64,000 nucleotides of DNA from Phycisphaerales bacterium (GTDB taxonomy: Bacteria; Planctomycetota; Phycisphaerae; Phycisphaerales; UBA1924). Position 1 is the first letter of the stretch. Each line of letters opens with the position of its first letter. The stretch is taken from contig JALUWX010000112.1 of NCBI GenBank assembly GCA_027019265.1, forward strand, positions 62,001 through 126,000. Reading direction: 5' to 3'. The position numbers were made by a program, and so were the translations under genes. Positions 17,417 to 25,768 of this stretch are shown in pieces. Under the pieces are notes generated by a model that saw only the letters and a program-made list of their open reading frames with translations, ran no database searches and had not been told where the DNA came from.

Positions 17417-17449
17417 TCAGCGTAAACAGACACTCTCCCCCGGAACCGG

Positions 17450-17725
17450 TCAGACCACCCGACGACGAACCATGATCGCAGGCGCATCGTTCGGCCGATC
17501 CCACGATCCCGACCCCCTCGGTCCCTGCGTGTAGTGCAGATGATCCAGGTACTTCCGCAAAAGCTCGTCATCGAACTGCGCCAAAAACGATGCCGTCGCG
17601 CTCGGGTTGATCTCGATGATCTCATCCACCACCTGGGTCCGGGACAACGCCGTCGTCGGCGCGGCCGCGCGGGGGGTCATCTCAATCGTGGGGGTCCTGT
17701 GCGACATCGAGAACAGATCAGCCAT
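17450..17725 (-). CDS. Hypothetical protein, 91 aa
   Basis: A small soluble protein. The central part, VVDEIIEINPSATASFLAQF, is predicted helical and looks like a short protein-interaction segment; the ends are polar. Start supported by a GGAG about 10 nt upstream and the end by a strong terminator 34 nt past the stop, so it is a genuine transcription unit. I do not recognise a family. Confidence 0.7.
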   Translation of the reverse strand: MADLFSMSHRTPTIEMTPRAAAPTTALSRTQVVDEIIEINPSATASFLAQFDDELLRKYLDHLHYTQGPRGSGSWDRPNDAPAIMVRRRVV

Positions 17726-17887
17726 ATGGTGGTACTCCAGATTCCTACGACGACGGCGTCCTTGCCGTCGAGCATTCGATATCGGGACCCACCCCCCCGC
17801 GCGTGCAGCGTGTAATGCGCACGGACCTTCCGGACCTGCGCCGATGAGCGCACTTCCCGCGCGTGCCTCTCGATTGGAATCAGGAAC

Positions 17888-18706
17888 TCAGACGAAGTCG
17901 GAGATCGGTTCGCTGTCCGAAACCGGCGCGTCCGAACCCTCCCCGAGATCGAGCTCGATCTCCCCGTCCTTGATCTCGAACGTCACCCGCTGATCGCGCA
18001 CCAAGACCAGCAGCGCCAGGAACACCCCGATCATCTGGACCTTGGGCTTACCCTCGACCAGTGCCCGGAGCGTGGTGGGGGGCGCGCCCGACCCGCGCGT
18101 GGTCAGGGTCTCCATGATCCGGTTCGCATGGGTCTCGATCGGGGTGTCATCGCTGAGCACCTCGTGCTGACCCAACCGGTCGAAGTTCACGCTCTCGACG
18201 ATCAATCGGAACGCTTCGACCAGGTCCGTCAGGTCCAGGTCCTCGATCTCCATCTCCCCGAGCTCGTCCATCGCTTCGTCCAGCGCGTCCGAGTCCACCC
18301 CCCCGATGCGCACCGGAGCACGCTTCGACCACGACTCCCGACGCGCGTCCAAAGCGTCGGCCGCGTCCCGGTACTTCTTGTACTCGAGCAGCGCCCGGAC
18401 CAACTCCGCGCGCGGGTCCTCCCGATCCTCGTCCCGAGGGTCATCCCCCTCGTCCTCATCGCTCCGCTCGATCTCCTGCGCCAGGATCCGGGACTTGAGC
18501 TCCATGAGCGTCGCCGCCATCACCAGAAACTCGCCGGCCAGATCGATATCGATCGTCTCGATCTCGTCGAGGAACCCCAGATACTGCTCCGTGATCGGCG
18601 CGATCGGGATGTCGTGCAGATCCACCTCGTGCTTCCGGATCAGGTACAACAGCAGGTCCATCGGACCCTCGAACGCATCGAGCCGGACTCGGTACATCTC
18701 GCTCAT
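17888..18706 (-). CDS. scpA: Segregation and condensation protein A
   Basis: 272 aa. Kleisin subunit of the SMC-ScpAB condensin. Begins MSEMYRVRLDAFEGPMDLLL, followed by IRKHEVDLHDIPIAPITEQY, both hallmark ScpA segments. An acidic insertion (about 90-110, DEDEGDDPRDEDREDP) and a C-terminal winged-helix-like part follow. Length is normal. The longer upstream frame (to 19102) lies inside kdsD and is rejected. It is divergent from kdsD with only 36 nt between starts, and appears leaderless. scpB is not in the window. Confidence 0.93.
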   Translation of the reverse strand: MSEMYRVRLDAFEGPMDLLLYLIRKHEVDLHDIPIAPITEQYLGFLDEIETIDIDLAGEFLVMAATLMELKSRILAQEIERSDEDEGDDPRDEDREDPRAELVRALLEYKKYRDAADALDARRESWSKRAPVRIGGVDSDALDEAMDELGEMEIEDLDLTDLVEAFRLIVESVNFDRLGQHEVLSDDTPIETHANRIMETLTTRGSGAPPTTLRALVEGKPKVQMIGVFLALLVLVRDQRVTFEIKDGEIELDLGEGSDAPVSDSEPISDFV

Positions 18707-18712
18707 CCGTTC

Positions 18713-18718
18713 AGTGTA
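18713..18718 (-). promoter_or_regulatory. -10 box of scpA, leaderless arrangement
   Basis: On the minus strand TACACT ends 6 nt before the scpA ATG, with no Shine-Dalgarno between. Transcription would begin at or next to the start codon. Confidence 0.55.
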
Positions 18719-18730
18719 GCGCAATTCGCC

Positions 18731-18736
18731 TATTCT
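18731..18736 (+). promoter_or_regulatory. -10 box of kdsD, leaderless arrangement
   Basis: TATTCT, then TGGGGG (6 nt), then ATG. Faces the scpA box within a 36-nt intergenic gap, so the two promoters must overlap. Confidence 0.55.
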
Positions 18737-18742
18737 TGGGGG

Positions 18743-19816
18743 ATGACGAGCACCCGATCCGTCCCCGAAACGAGCCCGCGCGTGCGATCCAACGCCCCCA
18801 ACCCGTCTGAAGAGATCCGATTCATCGCGTCGGTCCTCGAACACGAATCCAGCGCCATCGCGCGGATCGCGTCCGGCGTTGACGACACCTTCGTGAGCGC
18901 CGTGGACCTCATCGTCCAGTGCGCCGACTCCGGGGGGAACGTGGTCGTCTCTGGTCTGGGCAAGTCCGGGCACATCGGCGCCAAGATCAGCGCCACCCTT
19001 GCTTCCCTCGGGATCCCCTCCCACGCCGTCCACCCCACCGAAGCCGCCCACGGCGATCTCGGGCGCTTCCAGTCCAGAGACGTCGTCATCGCCCTGAGCC
19101 ACTCAGGAGAAACCGAGGAACTCGTCAACCTCGCCGCGATCCTCCGCCAGGACAAGCTCCCGATCATCGCGATCACCCGGGGGGACACCGACACCCACGA
19201 CCCTTCCTCCCTCCAGCGCCTCGCGCACGTCACCCTCAAGGTCGGGGTCGTGGACGAAGCCGGGGACGGATCCGTCCCCGCGCCCACCACCTCGACGACG
19301 GCCGCCCTCGCCATCGGGGACGCGCTCGCGCTCGCCGCAGCGCGACGACGCGCCTTCTCCCACGACGACTTCCGAGCCCGTCACCCCGGGGGACAGCTGG
19401 GCTCCCTCCTCCGTCCCGCGCTCGAGCTCGTCCGATTCCGCGCGGGAGAGAACCTCCCCATCGCGCACGAGTCCGACACCGTCGCAAACGCGCTCACCAG
19501 CGCCGCCCAGGTCGTCCGTCGTCCCGGCGCGCTCCTGATCGTCAACGACTCCGGAGAGCTCTCCGGGATCTTCACCGACTCCGATCTCCGCCGTCTCGTC
19601 CTCGAAGACCCGAGCAAACTCGACACCCCGATCCGCTCCGTCATGACGCGCGACCCGAAAGCGCTCCAGCCCAACGCGACGGCCGCTGATGCTGTCACCA
19701 TGTTCCGTCAGTACCGCGCGGACGAGATCCCCATCGTGGACGACAACAAGCACCCCCTCGGGCTCCTCGACGTCCAGGACCTCATCGCCATGCGCCTCGT
19801 GAAGGACGATTCGTGA
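18743..19816 (+). CDS. kdsD: D-arabinose 5-phosphate isomerase, KdsD/KpsF type
   Basis: 357 aa. Converts ribulose 5-phosphate to arabinose 5-phosphate for KDO synthesis. N-terminal SIS domain with GNVVVSGLGKSGHIGAKISA and the HPTEAAHGDLG and SHSGETEEL motifs, the RHPGGQLG segment, then two CBS domains (about 225-350; TVANALTSAAQVV, IRSVMTRDPKALQPNATA). Extra ~30 residues precede the SIS domain. The ATG at 18743 is chosen; the longer frame would run into scpA. It overlaps kdsC by 4 nt (GTGA). Confidence 0.95.
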   Translation: MTSTRSVPETSPRVRSNAPNPSEEIRFIASVLEHESSAIARIASGVDDTFVSAVDLIVQCADSGGNVVVSGLGKSGHIGAKISATLASLGIPSHAVHPTEAAHGDLGRFQSRDVVIALSHSGETEELVNLAAILRQDKLPIIAITRGDTDTHDPSSLQRLAHVTLKVGVVDEAGDGSVPAPTTSTTAALAIGDALALAAARRRAFSHDDFRARHPGGQLGSLLRPALELVRFRAGENLPIAHESDTVANALTSAAQVVRRPGALLIVNDSGELSGIFTDSDLRRLVLEDPSKLDTPIRSVMTRDPKALQPNATAADAVTMFRQYRADEIPIVDDNKHPLGLLDVQDLIAMRLVKDDS

Positions 19817-20319
19817 GCCAGCCCGACCCCAAAGACACCCAGCTCCTCGTCTTCGACGTTGACGGCGTCCTGACCGACGGCACCATCAACCTCGACGACC
19901 ACGGGGTCGAAACCAAACGCTTCAACGTCCGCGACGGGTTCGGGATGAAGCTCTGGATGAACAAGGGCTTCCAGATCGCGATCATCACCGGACGTTCGGG
20001 TGAAGCGCTCAAGCACCGACTCGCAACCTTCGGGATCGAGGACGAACTCATCATCCAGGGCTCGGGAAACAAATCCGAATCCCTCGACAAGATCCTCGCG
20101 CACACGGGGATCGACGAAGCCCACATCGCCTACCTCGGCGACGACTGGCCCGACCTCCCGGCCATGCGCCGCGTCGGATACCCCATGGCCGTCGCCGACG
20201 CCGAGCCCGAAGTCATCGCCAAAGCCCGTTACATCACCACCCGAAAAGGCGGCCATGGCGCCGCGCGCGACGCGATCGCGCACCTGCTCGAATGCAAAGG
20301 CCGCTATTCACCCGAGTGA
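19813..20319 (+). CDS. kdsC: KDO-8-phosphate phosphatase
   Basis: 168 aa. HAD-family phosphatase removing phosphate from KDO-8-P. Motif I is FDVDGVLTDGTI (nucleophile Asp and acid/base Asp), motif II TGRSGEAL, motif III Lys plus GDDWPDLPAM. It lacks a cap domain, as expected for this subfamily. GTG start overlapping kdsD. Together they supply the KDO branch, implying LPS-like outer-membrane glycolipid. KdsA and KdsB are not in the window. Confidence 0.95.
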   Translation: MSQPDPKDTQLLVFDVDGVLTDGTINLDDHGVETKRFNVRDGFGMKLWMNKGFQIAIITGRSGEALKHRLATFGIEDELIIQGSGNKSESLDKILAHTGIDEAHIAYLGDDWPDLPAMRRVGYPMAVADAEPEVIAKARYITTRKGGHGAARDAIAHLLECKGRYSPE

Positions 20320-20342
20320 ATGTGGAATCGGCAGTGGGGGGG

Positions 20343-20915
20343 TTACGAGCTGGTCCGGTCCACGATCCGGTAGTCCTCACGCTCCCCGCGCCCGCGCAGG
20401 GGGTAGTCCTTCCGGAGCGGGTGCGCCGGGAAGTCCTCCCACGTGAGGATGCGCCGAAGGTCCGGGTGACCCTCGAAGCGGATCCCGAACATGTCGAAGA
20501 CCTCGCGCTCCGTCCACTCCGCGCCCGGCCACAGGTCGCAGACCGAATCGACGACCAGCGCCGGATCGTTCTCGATCCCGTCCGTCGGGATCGACGGGTT
20601 CAGGTACACCTTCACGAAGAACCGATCATCGCGCGAGTACGCGCACAGGTTGTACACCACCGCGAACCGACCCAGGGTCTCGCTCGGGTAGTCGAGGTAG
20701 TCCACCCCGATCACGTCCGACAGGAAGTTGTACGCGCAACGCTCATCGTCCCGGAGGAACCGCATGACCTCGTGCAGGTCCTTGGGCTGGACGATCAACG
20801 TCGCTTGACCCCGGTACTGCGTCGCGCGGAACGACGACTCCGGGAACGCGCTCTTCACCAGCGCGAACGTCGGGTGCGTCGGGGTCTGGTCCGTGTCCTT
20901 GACTTTCGTGCTCAT
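20343..20915 (-). CDS. nuoC: NADH-quinone oxidoreductase subunit C (30 kDa type)
   Basis: 190 aa. Peripheral-arm subunit of complex I. Contains the family signature [23 protein letters not shown] and the usual [16 protein letters not shown] and HPLRKDYPL segments. ATG at 20915 with GGAG 8 nt upstream; seven extra upstream codons are rejected. It stands alone here: neither nuoB nor nuoD is adjacent. A TAGGAT box lies 36 nt upstream (20952-20957). Confidence 0.94.
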   Translation of the reverse strand: MSTKVKDTDQTPTHPTFALVKSAFPESSFRATQYRGQATLIVQPKDLHEVMRFLRDDERCAYNFLSDVIGVDYLDYPSETLGRFAVVYNLCAYSRDDRFFVKVYLNPSIPTDGIENDPALVVDSVCDLWPGAEWTEREVFDMFGIRFEGHPDLRRILTWEDFPAHPLRKDYPLRGRGEREDYRIVDRTSS

Positions 20916-20980
20916 CGATCGCTCCGTGCGTTTCACCCAATCGGTCCGCCGATCCTAGGGGCCCTCCCGTTCCCGTGCCC

Positions 20981-21547
20981 TCACCCGAGGGTCAGGATCC
21001 GCCCCGACGGGATCGCGCGGACCAACTCCCCAATGCGCTCCGATCCCCCCAACTCATCCGACCGATCCACCACCCCCCAGACACACCCCATCTCCGAATA
21101 CGCATCCGTGAACCGCTTCACGTGATCCTCCGCGTCCGATTCCATACTCGGCGCGATCCACCCGACCGGGTCCGCGAGCACCTGCGCCCCCAGATTCCCC
21201 ATCGCACGGACCCAGCTCTGGGTACAGATTGCATCGCTCAGCTTCCCCCCGAGACCCGGGAGCACCACCAACTCAATCCCCTCGTCCTTCGCGCGGCCCA
21301 GCACCCCCTTCGACATCGCGAAGTACGAGTCCCACGAATCCTGCGACCACCCCAGCAGCGCCTCCGCGCTGGGCTCCGGGTCCACCCGCGCATGCTCCCC
21401 GCACCGGACGATCAGTGTCCCGCTCGGCGCAGCAAGCTCCATCTCCGCCGACAGCACCCCGTCGCTCACATCCGCGATCACCGCGCCGTCTTCACCGATC
21501 ACCTGGGTCCGGGTCATCACACTTCGCAAAGGGGTCGTCGTCATCAT
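20981..21547 (-). CDS. Conserved-looking hypothetical protein, 188 aa
   Basis: No family recognised. The middle contains ELVVLPGLGGKLSDAICTQS and the C-terminus GELVRAIPSGRILTLG; the alternation of strands and helices suggests a compact alpha/beta fold. No signal peptide. ATG at 21547 is chosen because a TACGAT box ends 5 nt before it, fitting the leaderless pattern; the next ATG (21544) is adjacent. Divergent from the LptC/OstA-like gene with a 50-nt gap. Confidence 0.65.
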   Translation of the reverse strand: MMTTTPLRSVMTRTQVIGEDGAVIADVSDGVLSAEMELAAPSGTLIVRCGEHARVDPEPSAEALLGWSQDSWDSYFAMSKGVLGRAKDEGIELVVLPGLGGKLSDAICTQSWVRAMGNLGAQVLADPVGWIAPSMESDAEDHVKRFTDAYSEMGCVWGVVDRSDELGGSERIGELVRAIPSGRILTLG

Positions 21548-21552
21548 CCCCC

Positions 21553-21558
21553 ATCGTA
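21553..21558 (-). promoter_or_regulatory. -10 box of the 188-aa gene, leaderless arrangement
   Basis: Minus-strand TACGAT, then five G, then ATG. No Shine-Dalgarno-like spacing is possible. Confidence 0.5.
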
Positions 21559-21585
21559 GTGGGGGACCCCGCACGATCGCCGCAC

Positions 21586-21591
21586 TACCAT
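21586..21591 (+). promoter_or_regulatory. -10 box of the LptC/OstA-like gene, leaderless arrangement
   Basis: TACCAT, then six C, then ATG at 21598. Opposes the TACGAT box of the divergent gene 27 nt away. Confidence 0.5.
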
Positions 21592-21597
21592 CCCCCC

Positions 21598-24500
21598 ATG
21601 CCCGGACCCCGAGGCCCATCACCCCGATTGCTCGGACTCATCGCGGCCGCGATCATGAGTCTCGTCTTCATCGCGATCATCTGGATCTCGATCAGCCCCT
21701 CCACCTCCACCCAATCCGACGACCCCTTCGGGGACGACGAGGACATCCCCTCCCTCGAGGAGATGGAAGAGGGATCCCGGATGGTCGTCACCATCGCCGA
21801 CCGGGACGACCCCACCCGGATCGCCGGAACCCTCGTCGCCGACGAGTTCACCCCCATCGGCCAGGGCCGACGAAGACTCGTCAACCCCGATGCCTGGATC
21901 TACACCCGGGACGGCCGCGCCATCCACGTCACCTCCGACACCGGCGTCCTCCTTATGCCCAACCCCAACGAGCCCCCCGAGTCCGGGACCCTCGAGGGGA
22001 ACGTCACCATCAACGTCCACGACACCGTGGATGGCGCAAACCGCAGCACCCCCGGCGCCTTCGACACCGGGTCCGACCCCACCCTCATCGCACGCTTCAA
22101 AGACCCCGTCGAGTTCGAACGGCGCTACCTCCGCCTCACCTCGTCGGGCTCCTTCACCATCGAGAGCGACGCGCTCGACTTCTGGGGCGCGGACCTCACC
22201 ATCATGCTCAACGACGTCCAGAACCGCGTCGAGCTCATCGAAGTGAAACAAGGCGAGCGCCTCGTCCTCCGCCAGCGCGAATCCACCCCCATCACCCACA
22301 CTCCCGAGCAGCACCCCGGAGTCCGCTTTACCCACGCAAGCTACACCCGCGTGCAGGACGACACCCCGGGCGACGAACCAACCATCACCCCCGCGCCGAC
22401 CCCGAAGCCAAGCCCGAAGCGCGAAACCCCCTACCACACCACCTTCGACCAGGACGTCCGTGTCGAGCTCATGGGCACGGGCAATGTCACCGCCGACACC
22501 CTCGAGATCTGGTCCCTCATGATCGACGGCTCACTCCCGAGCACCGCCGTCCGGGACATCAACTTCGCCGAGGACACCCAGACCGCGCCGAGCCCGACCC
22601 CCTTCGAAACCAACGACGACCCCGCCGAACCGGAAGCCGGTTCGCCCTCCCCGGACATCGCCGAAGAGAACGGACCCCGTCCAACCACAGAGAGCAAACG
22701 GAAGCCCTCGACACCTGCTACAACACCAACACCGCGCCTCGCGCCGAGGACCACCGACCTGAACGAGGGCGACGTCCTCATCACCTGGGAAGGCCCCCTC
22801 GTCGTCAAACCCATCAAAGCCGACCAGCCCAACCCCCTCCTCGACGACCAACTCATCCTCGCGCTCAGCGCCGATGAACGAGTGGACTTCAGCGCCCCCG
22901 ACCGAGGGCTCTCCGGGCACACGAAGCGCCTCGCCTACCACGCAACCCAGGGCCGTCTCGACCTGAGCGCGGATCCCACCGATCCCCTCTCCATCAACGT
23001 CGAGAACTCCGGGGCCATCGAGACCACCTCGATCAACGCCGACCTCGCGCGCGGGATCATCGCGATCGAAGCCCAGGGCACCATCTCCAGCGCCCCGACC
23101 CCGACCGATCCCATGGCGCAGATCGGATGGAACGACCGCGCCCAGTTCACCCTCCACACCCAAGACGACGGCACCATCCTCCAGCGCCTCTCCGGCGCCG
23201 CCTTCGAAGGCGCGGTCCTCGCCTCGCGCGACGACGCCGTCGTCAACGCGGACACCATCATCGCGACCCTCCGACCCGACGGCGATCCCAACACCTCCCT
23301 TGAATCCATCGCCCTCACCCAGGGCGCCCTCCGCTCCGACGAGGGCTCCCTCGCAGGGGACGAGATCACCATCGGGTTCACCCAGGACATCACCAACCTG
23401 CGCGTCAACCCCTCGACCCTCAGCGCCAAAGGCGCCGTCGTCGGGTCCTCCACCCAAGGGCGCATCGAAACCCAGACCCTCGACGCGCTCCTCGCGCGGG
23501 ACCTCTCCGGCGAAGTCCGGGTCCGCCGCGCCACAGCAACCGGCCCCACCGACTTCCTCGGAGAGAACAACACCCACGCCAACGGGACCCAGCTCAGTGT
23601 CAACACCGAAACCAACACCATCGTCATCGCCGGCGACAACGCCCGCGCCGGACAAGGCGGGTCCGTCATCCGTGGAGACGAGATCGAGATCAACACCCGT
23701 CAGCGCGCCGCAAACGTCACCGGCCCAGGGACCTTCGACCACGACATCATGACCGACGGCGTCCCCACAGGAGGACACCTCCGCGTTTCGTGGACGCAGT
23801 CCATGCGCTTCGAAGACGCGCTCGGGACCATCGAGTGCGCCGGAGACGTCGAAGCCATCTCCACCCCCGATGCATTCACCCGGGACACCCTCAAAGCCCA
23901 GCGCGTCGAGATCGAGCTCTCCCCCCTCCCCGAAGCGGACCGGATCCGCGACCCCTTCTCCGAAACCAACGAAGCCCCCGAACGACAGCTCCTGAGCGCC
24001 CGCGCCTTCGGACGCGCCCGCGCCGGGACCGACCCGGAACCCGCGAGCGTCGAGTCGCGCACCTACGACCCGAGCGATCCCGACCGCGCTATCGGGGTCC
24101 TCTACCTCGAGGGGTCGGAGATCATCGCCGACAATCAAGCCCAGACCCTGAACGTCCCCAGCGCCGGGACCATGCTCATCCTCGACCGGGACGACTCCGA
24201 CGACGCGCCCCAGACCGACAGCTCCGTCACCCCCGGCCCCACCGGCCCCGGGCTCACGCGCATGACCTGGTCCGGGTCCCTCGCGCTCAACCGCGCCTCC
24301 GGGAATGCAACCATCCTCAACAACGTCCAGATCCGCCACAAATCACTCAACACCGCGCGCGTCTCGGACCTCATCGCCGACCGACTCGACGCAACCTTCA
24401 GCGTCGCGCAGGGCAGCGACCCGAGCGATCCCGCCTCGATGGGCGCCGTCTCCCTCCTCCGAGCCCACGCGCAAGGCCGGGTCCGCTTCATCGACGCAAA

Positions 24501-24708
24501 CCGCACCCTCCTCGCCGACGACGCGATCTACAACGCCGAGAACGAAACCCTCTTCGCCAGCGCCAACGACGACCGGATGGTCACCCTCCGAGACTCCAAC
24601 GAACCAACCCCCATGAGCGCCCGCACCCTCCTCTGGGACCTCACCACCGACCGCATCGAAATCGACGCCCCCAGCCCCGTCCGCGCCCCGGCCGGCGCAC
24701 GTCCCTGA
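21598..24708 (+). CDS. Large LptC/OstA-like envelope protein
   Basis: 1036 aa. One N-terminal membrane anchor (about 10-32, LLGLIAAAIMSLVFIAIIWI), then a long beta-rich periplasmic region. Sequence shows recurring LptC/LptA-like elements: WIYTRDGRAIHVTSDTGVL, SFTIESDALDFWGADLTIML, DNARAGQGGSVIRGDEIEIN, LLADDAIYNAENETLFAS. This suggests several beta-jellyroll OstA-type units in one chain, possibly a bridge for lipopolysaccharide transport. LptC is normally about 190 aa. Near kdsD-kdsC, where enterics have lptC-lptA. Function is inference. A Pro-rich stretch lies at about 255-275. Confidence 0.65.
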   Translation: MPGPRGPSPRLLGLIAAAIMSLVFIAIIWISISPSTSTQSDDPFGDDEDIPSLEEMEEGSRMVVTIADRDDPTRIAGTLVADEFTPIGQGRRRLVNPDAWIYTRDGRAIHVTSDTGVLLMPNPNEPPESGTLEGNVTINVHDTVDGANRSTPGAFDTGSDPTLIARFKDPVEFERRYLRLTSSGSFTIESDALDFWGADLTIMLNDVQNRVELIEVKQGERLVLRQRESTPITHTPEQHPGVRFTHASYTRVQDDTPGDEPTITPAPTPKPSPKRETPYHTTFDQDVRVELMGTGNVTADTLEIWSLMIDGSLPSTAVRDINFAEDTQTAPSPTPFETNDDPAEPEAGSPSPDIAEENGPRPTTESKRKPSTPATTPTPRLAPRTTDLNEGDVLITWEGPLVVKPIKADQPNPLLDDQLILALSADERVDFSAPDRGLSGHTKRLAYHATQGRLDLSADPTDPLSINVENSGAIETTSINADLARGIIAIEAQGTISSAPTPTDPMAQIGWNDRAQFTLHTQDDGTILQRLSGAAFEGAVLASRDDAVVNADTIIATLRPDGDPNTSLESIALTQGALRSDEGSLAGDEITIGFTQDITNLRVNPSTLSAKGAVVGSSTQGRIETQTLDALLARDLSGEVRVRRATATGPTDFLGENNTHANGTQLSVNTETNTIVIAGDNARAGQGGSVIRGDEIEINTRQRAANVTGPGTFDHDIMTDGVPTGGHLRVSWTQSMRFEDALGTIECAGDVEAISTPDAFTRDTLKAQRVEIELSPLPEADRIRDPFSETNEAPERQLLSARAFGRARAGTDPEPASVESRTYDPSDPDRAIGVLYLEGSEIIADNQAQTLNVPSAGTMLILDRDDSDDAPQTDSSVTPGPTGPGLTRMTWSGSLALNRASGNATILNNVQIRHKSLNTARVSDLIADRLDATFSVAQGSDPSDPASMGAVSLLRAHAQGRVRFIDANRTLLADDAIYNAENETLFASANDDRMVTLRDSNEPTPMSARTLLWDLTTDRIEIDAPSPVRAPAGARP

Positions 24709-24723
24709 TCATCAAGATCACCC

Positions 24724-24981
24724 TCACCCCACCGTCGTCACAACCTTCTTCCCATTGCACCCCGGACACGGAATCGGGTGCCCCGTCCCGGGCTGAAGCG
24801 CCGGGACCCCGTTGAGCCCGAGCGTCCTCGTCGCGACCGTCATGGGACAAGGCACCCACCCCCGACCCACACACTCCGGACACATCTTCAACTCCACATC
24901 CCCGACGAGCCGGAGCGTGGGTCCCTGATCGGGAGCGATGGGGGAGGTTTCTGCGTTCGCGAGGGTGAGCGTGTGGTCCAT
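24724..24981 (-). CDS. Small DnaJ-type zinc-finger protein, 85 aa
   Basis: Contains CPECVGRGWVPC (CxxCxGxGxxxC) and CPGCNGKK, the repeat units of the DnaJ central zinc-binding domain, with no J domain. About 32 polar residues precede the first motif. Possibly a redox or metal-binding accessory protein. The start (24981, MDHTLTLAN) is uncertain; upstream in-frame ATGs at 25026 and 25038 exist but add poorly coding sequence. It converges on the LptC/OstA-like gene with a 15-nt gap. Confidence 0.55.
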   Translation of the reverse strand: MDHTLTLANAETSPIAPDQGPTLRLVGDVELKMCPECVGRGWVPCPMTVATRTLGLNGVPALQPGTGHPIPCPGCNGKKVVTTVG

Positions 24982-25147
24982 ACCGAGATATCGGCACAAT
25001 CCGCGTCGATCCTGAGCCCGATCCATCCCCAAACGCATGATGAATCCAAACCCTTCGGACCGGGACGATGGGGATTCACCCTCACAACCGGGAACCGCGC
25101 GACACGACCCGCCGTATCGCCACCCGAGAGAAAAGGAGACATCCCTC

Positions 25148-25753
25148 ATGCACACACACACCTCCCCGCGAGCCACGCTCGCAACCGTTGTCGCTGCGCT
25201 GTCCTGCGCCACAATCGCTCACGCCGAGTTCATCTCGATCGATTTCAACGAAGAGTTCTACCCGAGCGAAGCGCCGTTCGTGTTCCTCACCGATCAGCTC
25301 GAACCGGAGTACGGCGTTCGCTTCTCGAACCCCGAACCGGGCGAGTCCGTCCGGTGGTTCCGACCCGGAACCACCATCTTCAGCGGCGCCCTCGCGACAC
25401 GAGACCCCTTCGCCGCGCCACCCTTCGCCTACCCGCTCCGCATCGACTTCACCGAGCTCGTCAACGCCGTCCAGATGCGCGCCTTCGACGGCGGCGGCGA
25501 CGTCGATATCCTCAACATGCGCGCGTATGACACATCCGGAATCCTCGTCGATCACGCCCAGGTCATCGACGACTTCGGTGTCCCCGGCCGCACGATCTCC
25601 GTCTTCGCCGACGAGATCGCATACGTCGAGCTTTCCGTCGAAGCGAACACCAGCGGCGTGTTCTTCGACGACCTCGCGTTCAACACCGTCCCCGCGCCCT
25701 CCAGCGCCGCGATCCTCGCAATCAGCGCCCTCGGGATCCGCCGCAGACGGTAA
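25148..25753 (+). CDS. Secreted PEP-CTERM-like protein
   Basis: 201 aa. Signal peptide (about 1-25, LATVVAALSCATIAHAE) and a beta-rich mature part with no recognised catalytic motif. It ends VPAPSSAAILAISALGIRRRR, a PEP-CTERM-type sorting tail (Pro motif, hydrophobic stretch, Arg cluster), implying processing by an exosortase that is not in this window. Start chosen by AAGGAGA upstream and by the signal peptide; 37 longer in-frame codons are rejected. Probably surface-attached or released. Confidence 0.8.
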   Translation: MHTHTSPRATLATVVAALSCATIAHAEFISIDFNEEFYPSEAPFVFLTDQLEPEYGVRFSNPEPGESVRWFRPGTTIFSGALATRDPFAAPPFAYPLRIDFTELVNAVQMRAFDGGGDVDILNMRAYDTSGILVDHAQVIDDFGVPGRTISVFADEIAYVELSVEANTSGVFFDDLAFNTVPAPSSAAILAISALGIRRRR

Positions 25754-25768
25754 TCGAAAATCACGACA

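Larger units (their letters stand above)
17140..17449. other. 310-nt region without a gene: upstream region of the PD40 gene
   Basis: Holds a hairpin close to the PD40 start (GCCGGCG 17161-17167 with CGCCGGC 17174-17180), a perfect 8-bp dyad at 17286-17303, and the terminator of the next minus-strand gene at 17379-17416. On the minus strand CGGAG lies before the 17139 start. No open frame here is convincing. Confidence 0.6.

Noticed and set aside
18128-18742. N-terminal extension of kdsD through scpA
   Set aside because: Overlaps the real scpA gene; family alignment and the -10 box place the start at 18743.
21229-21597. N-terminal extension of the LptC/OstA-like frame
   Set aside because: Lies inside the minus-strand 188-aa gene and is Arg/Ser/Pro-rich non-coding-like sequence; the membrane anchor starts right after the chosen ATG.
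22531-24339. Open frame of 602 codons on the minus strand
   Set aside because: Shadow of the LptC/OstA-like gene; low-complexity Gly/Val/Asp/Glu repeats and no start signals.
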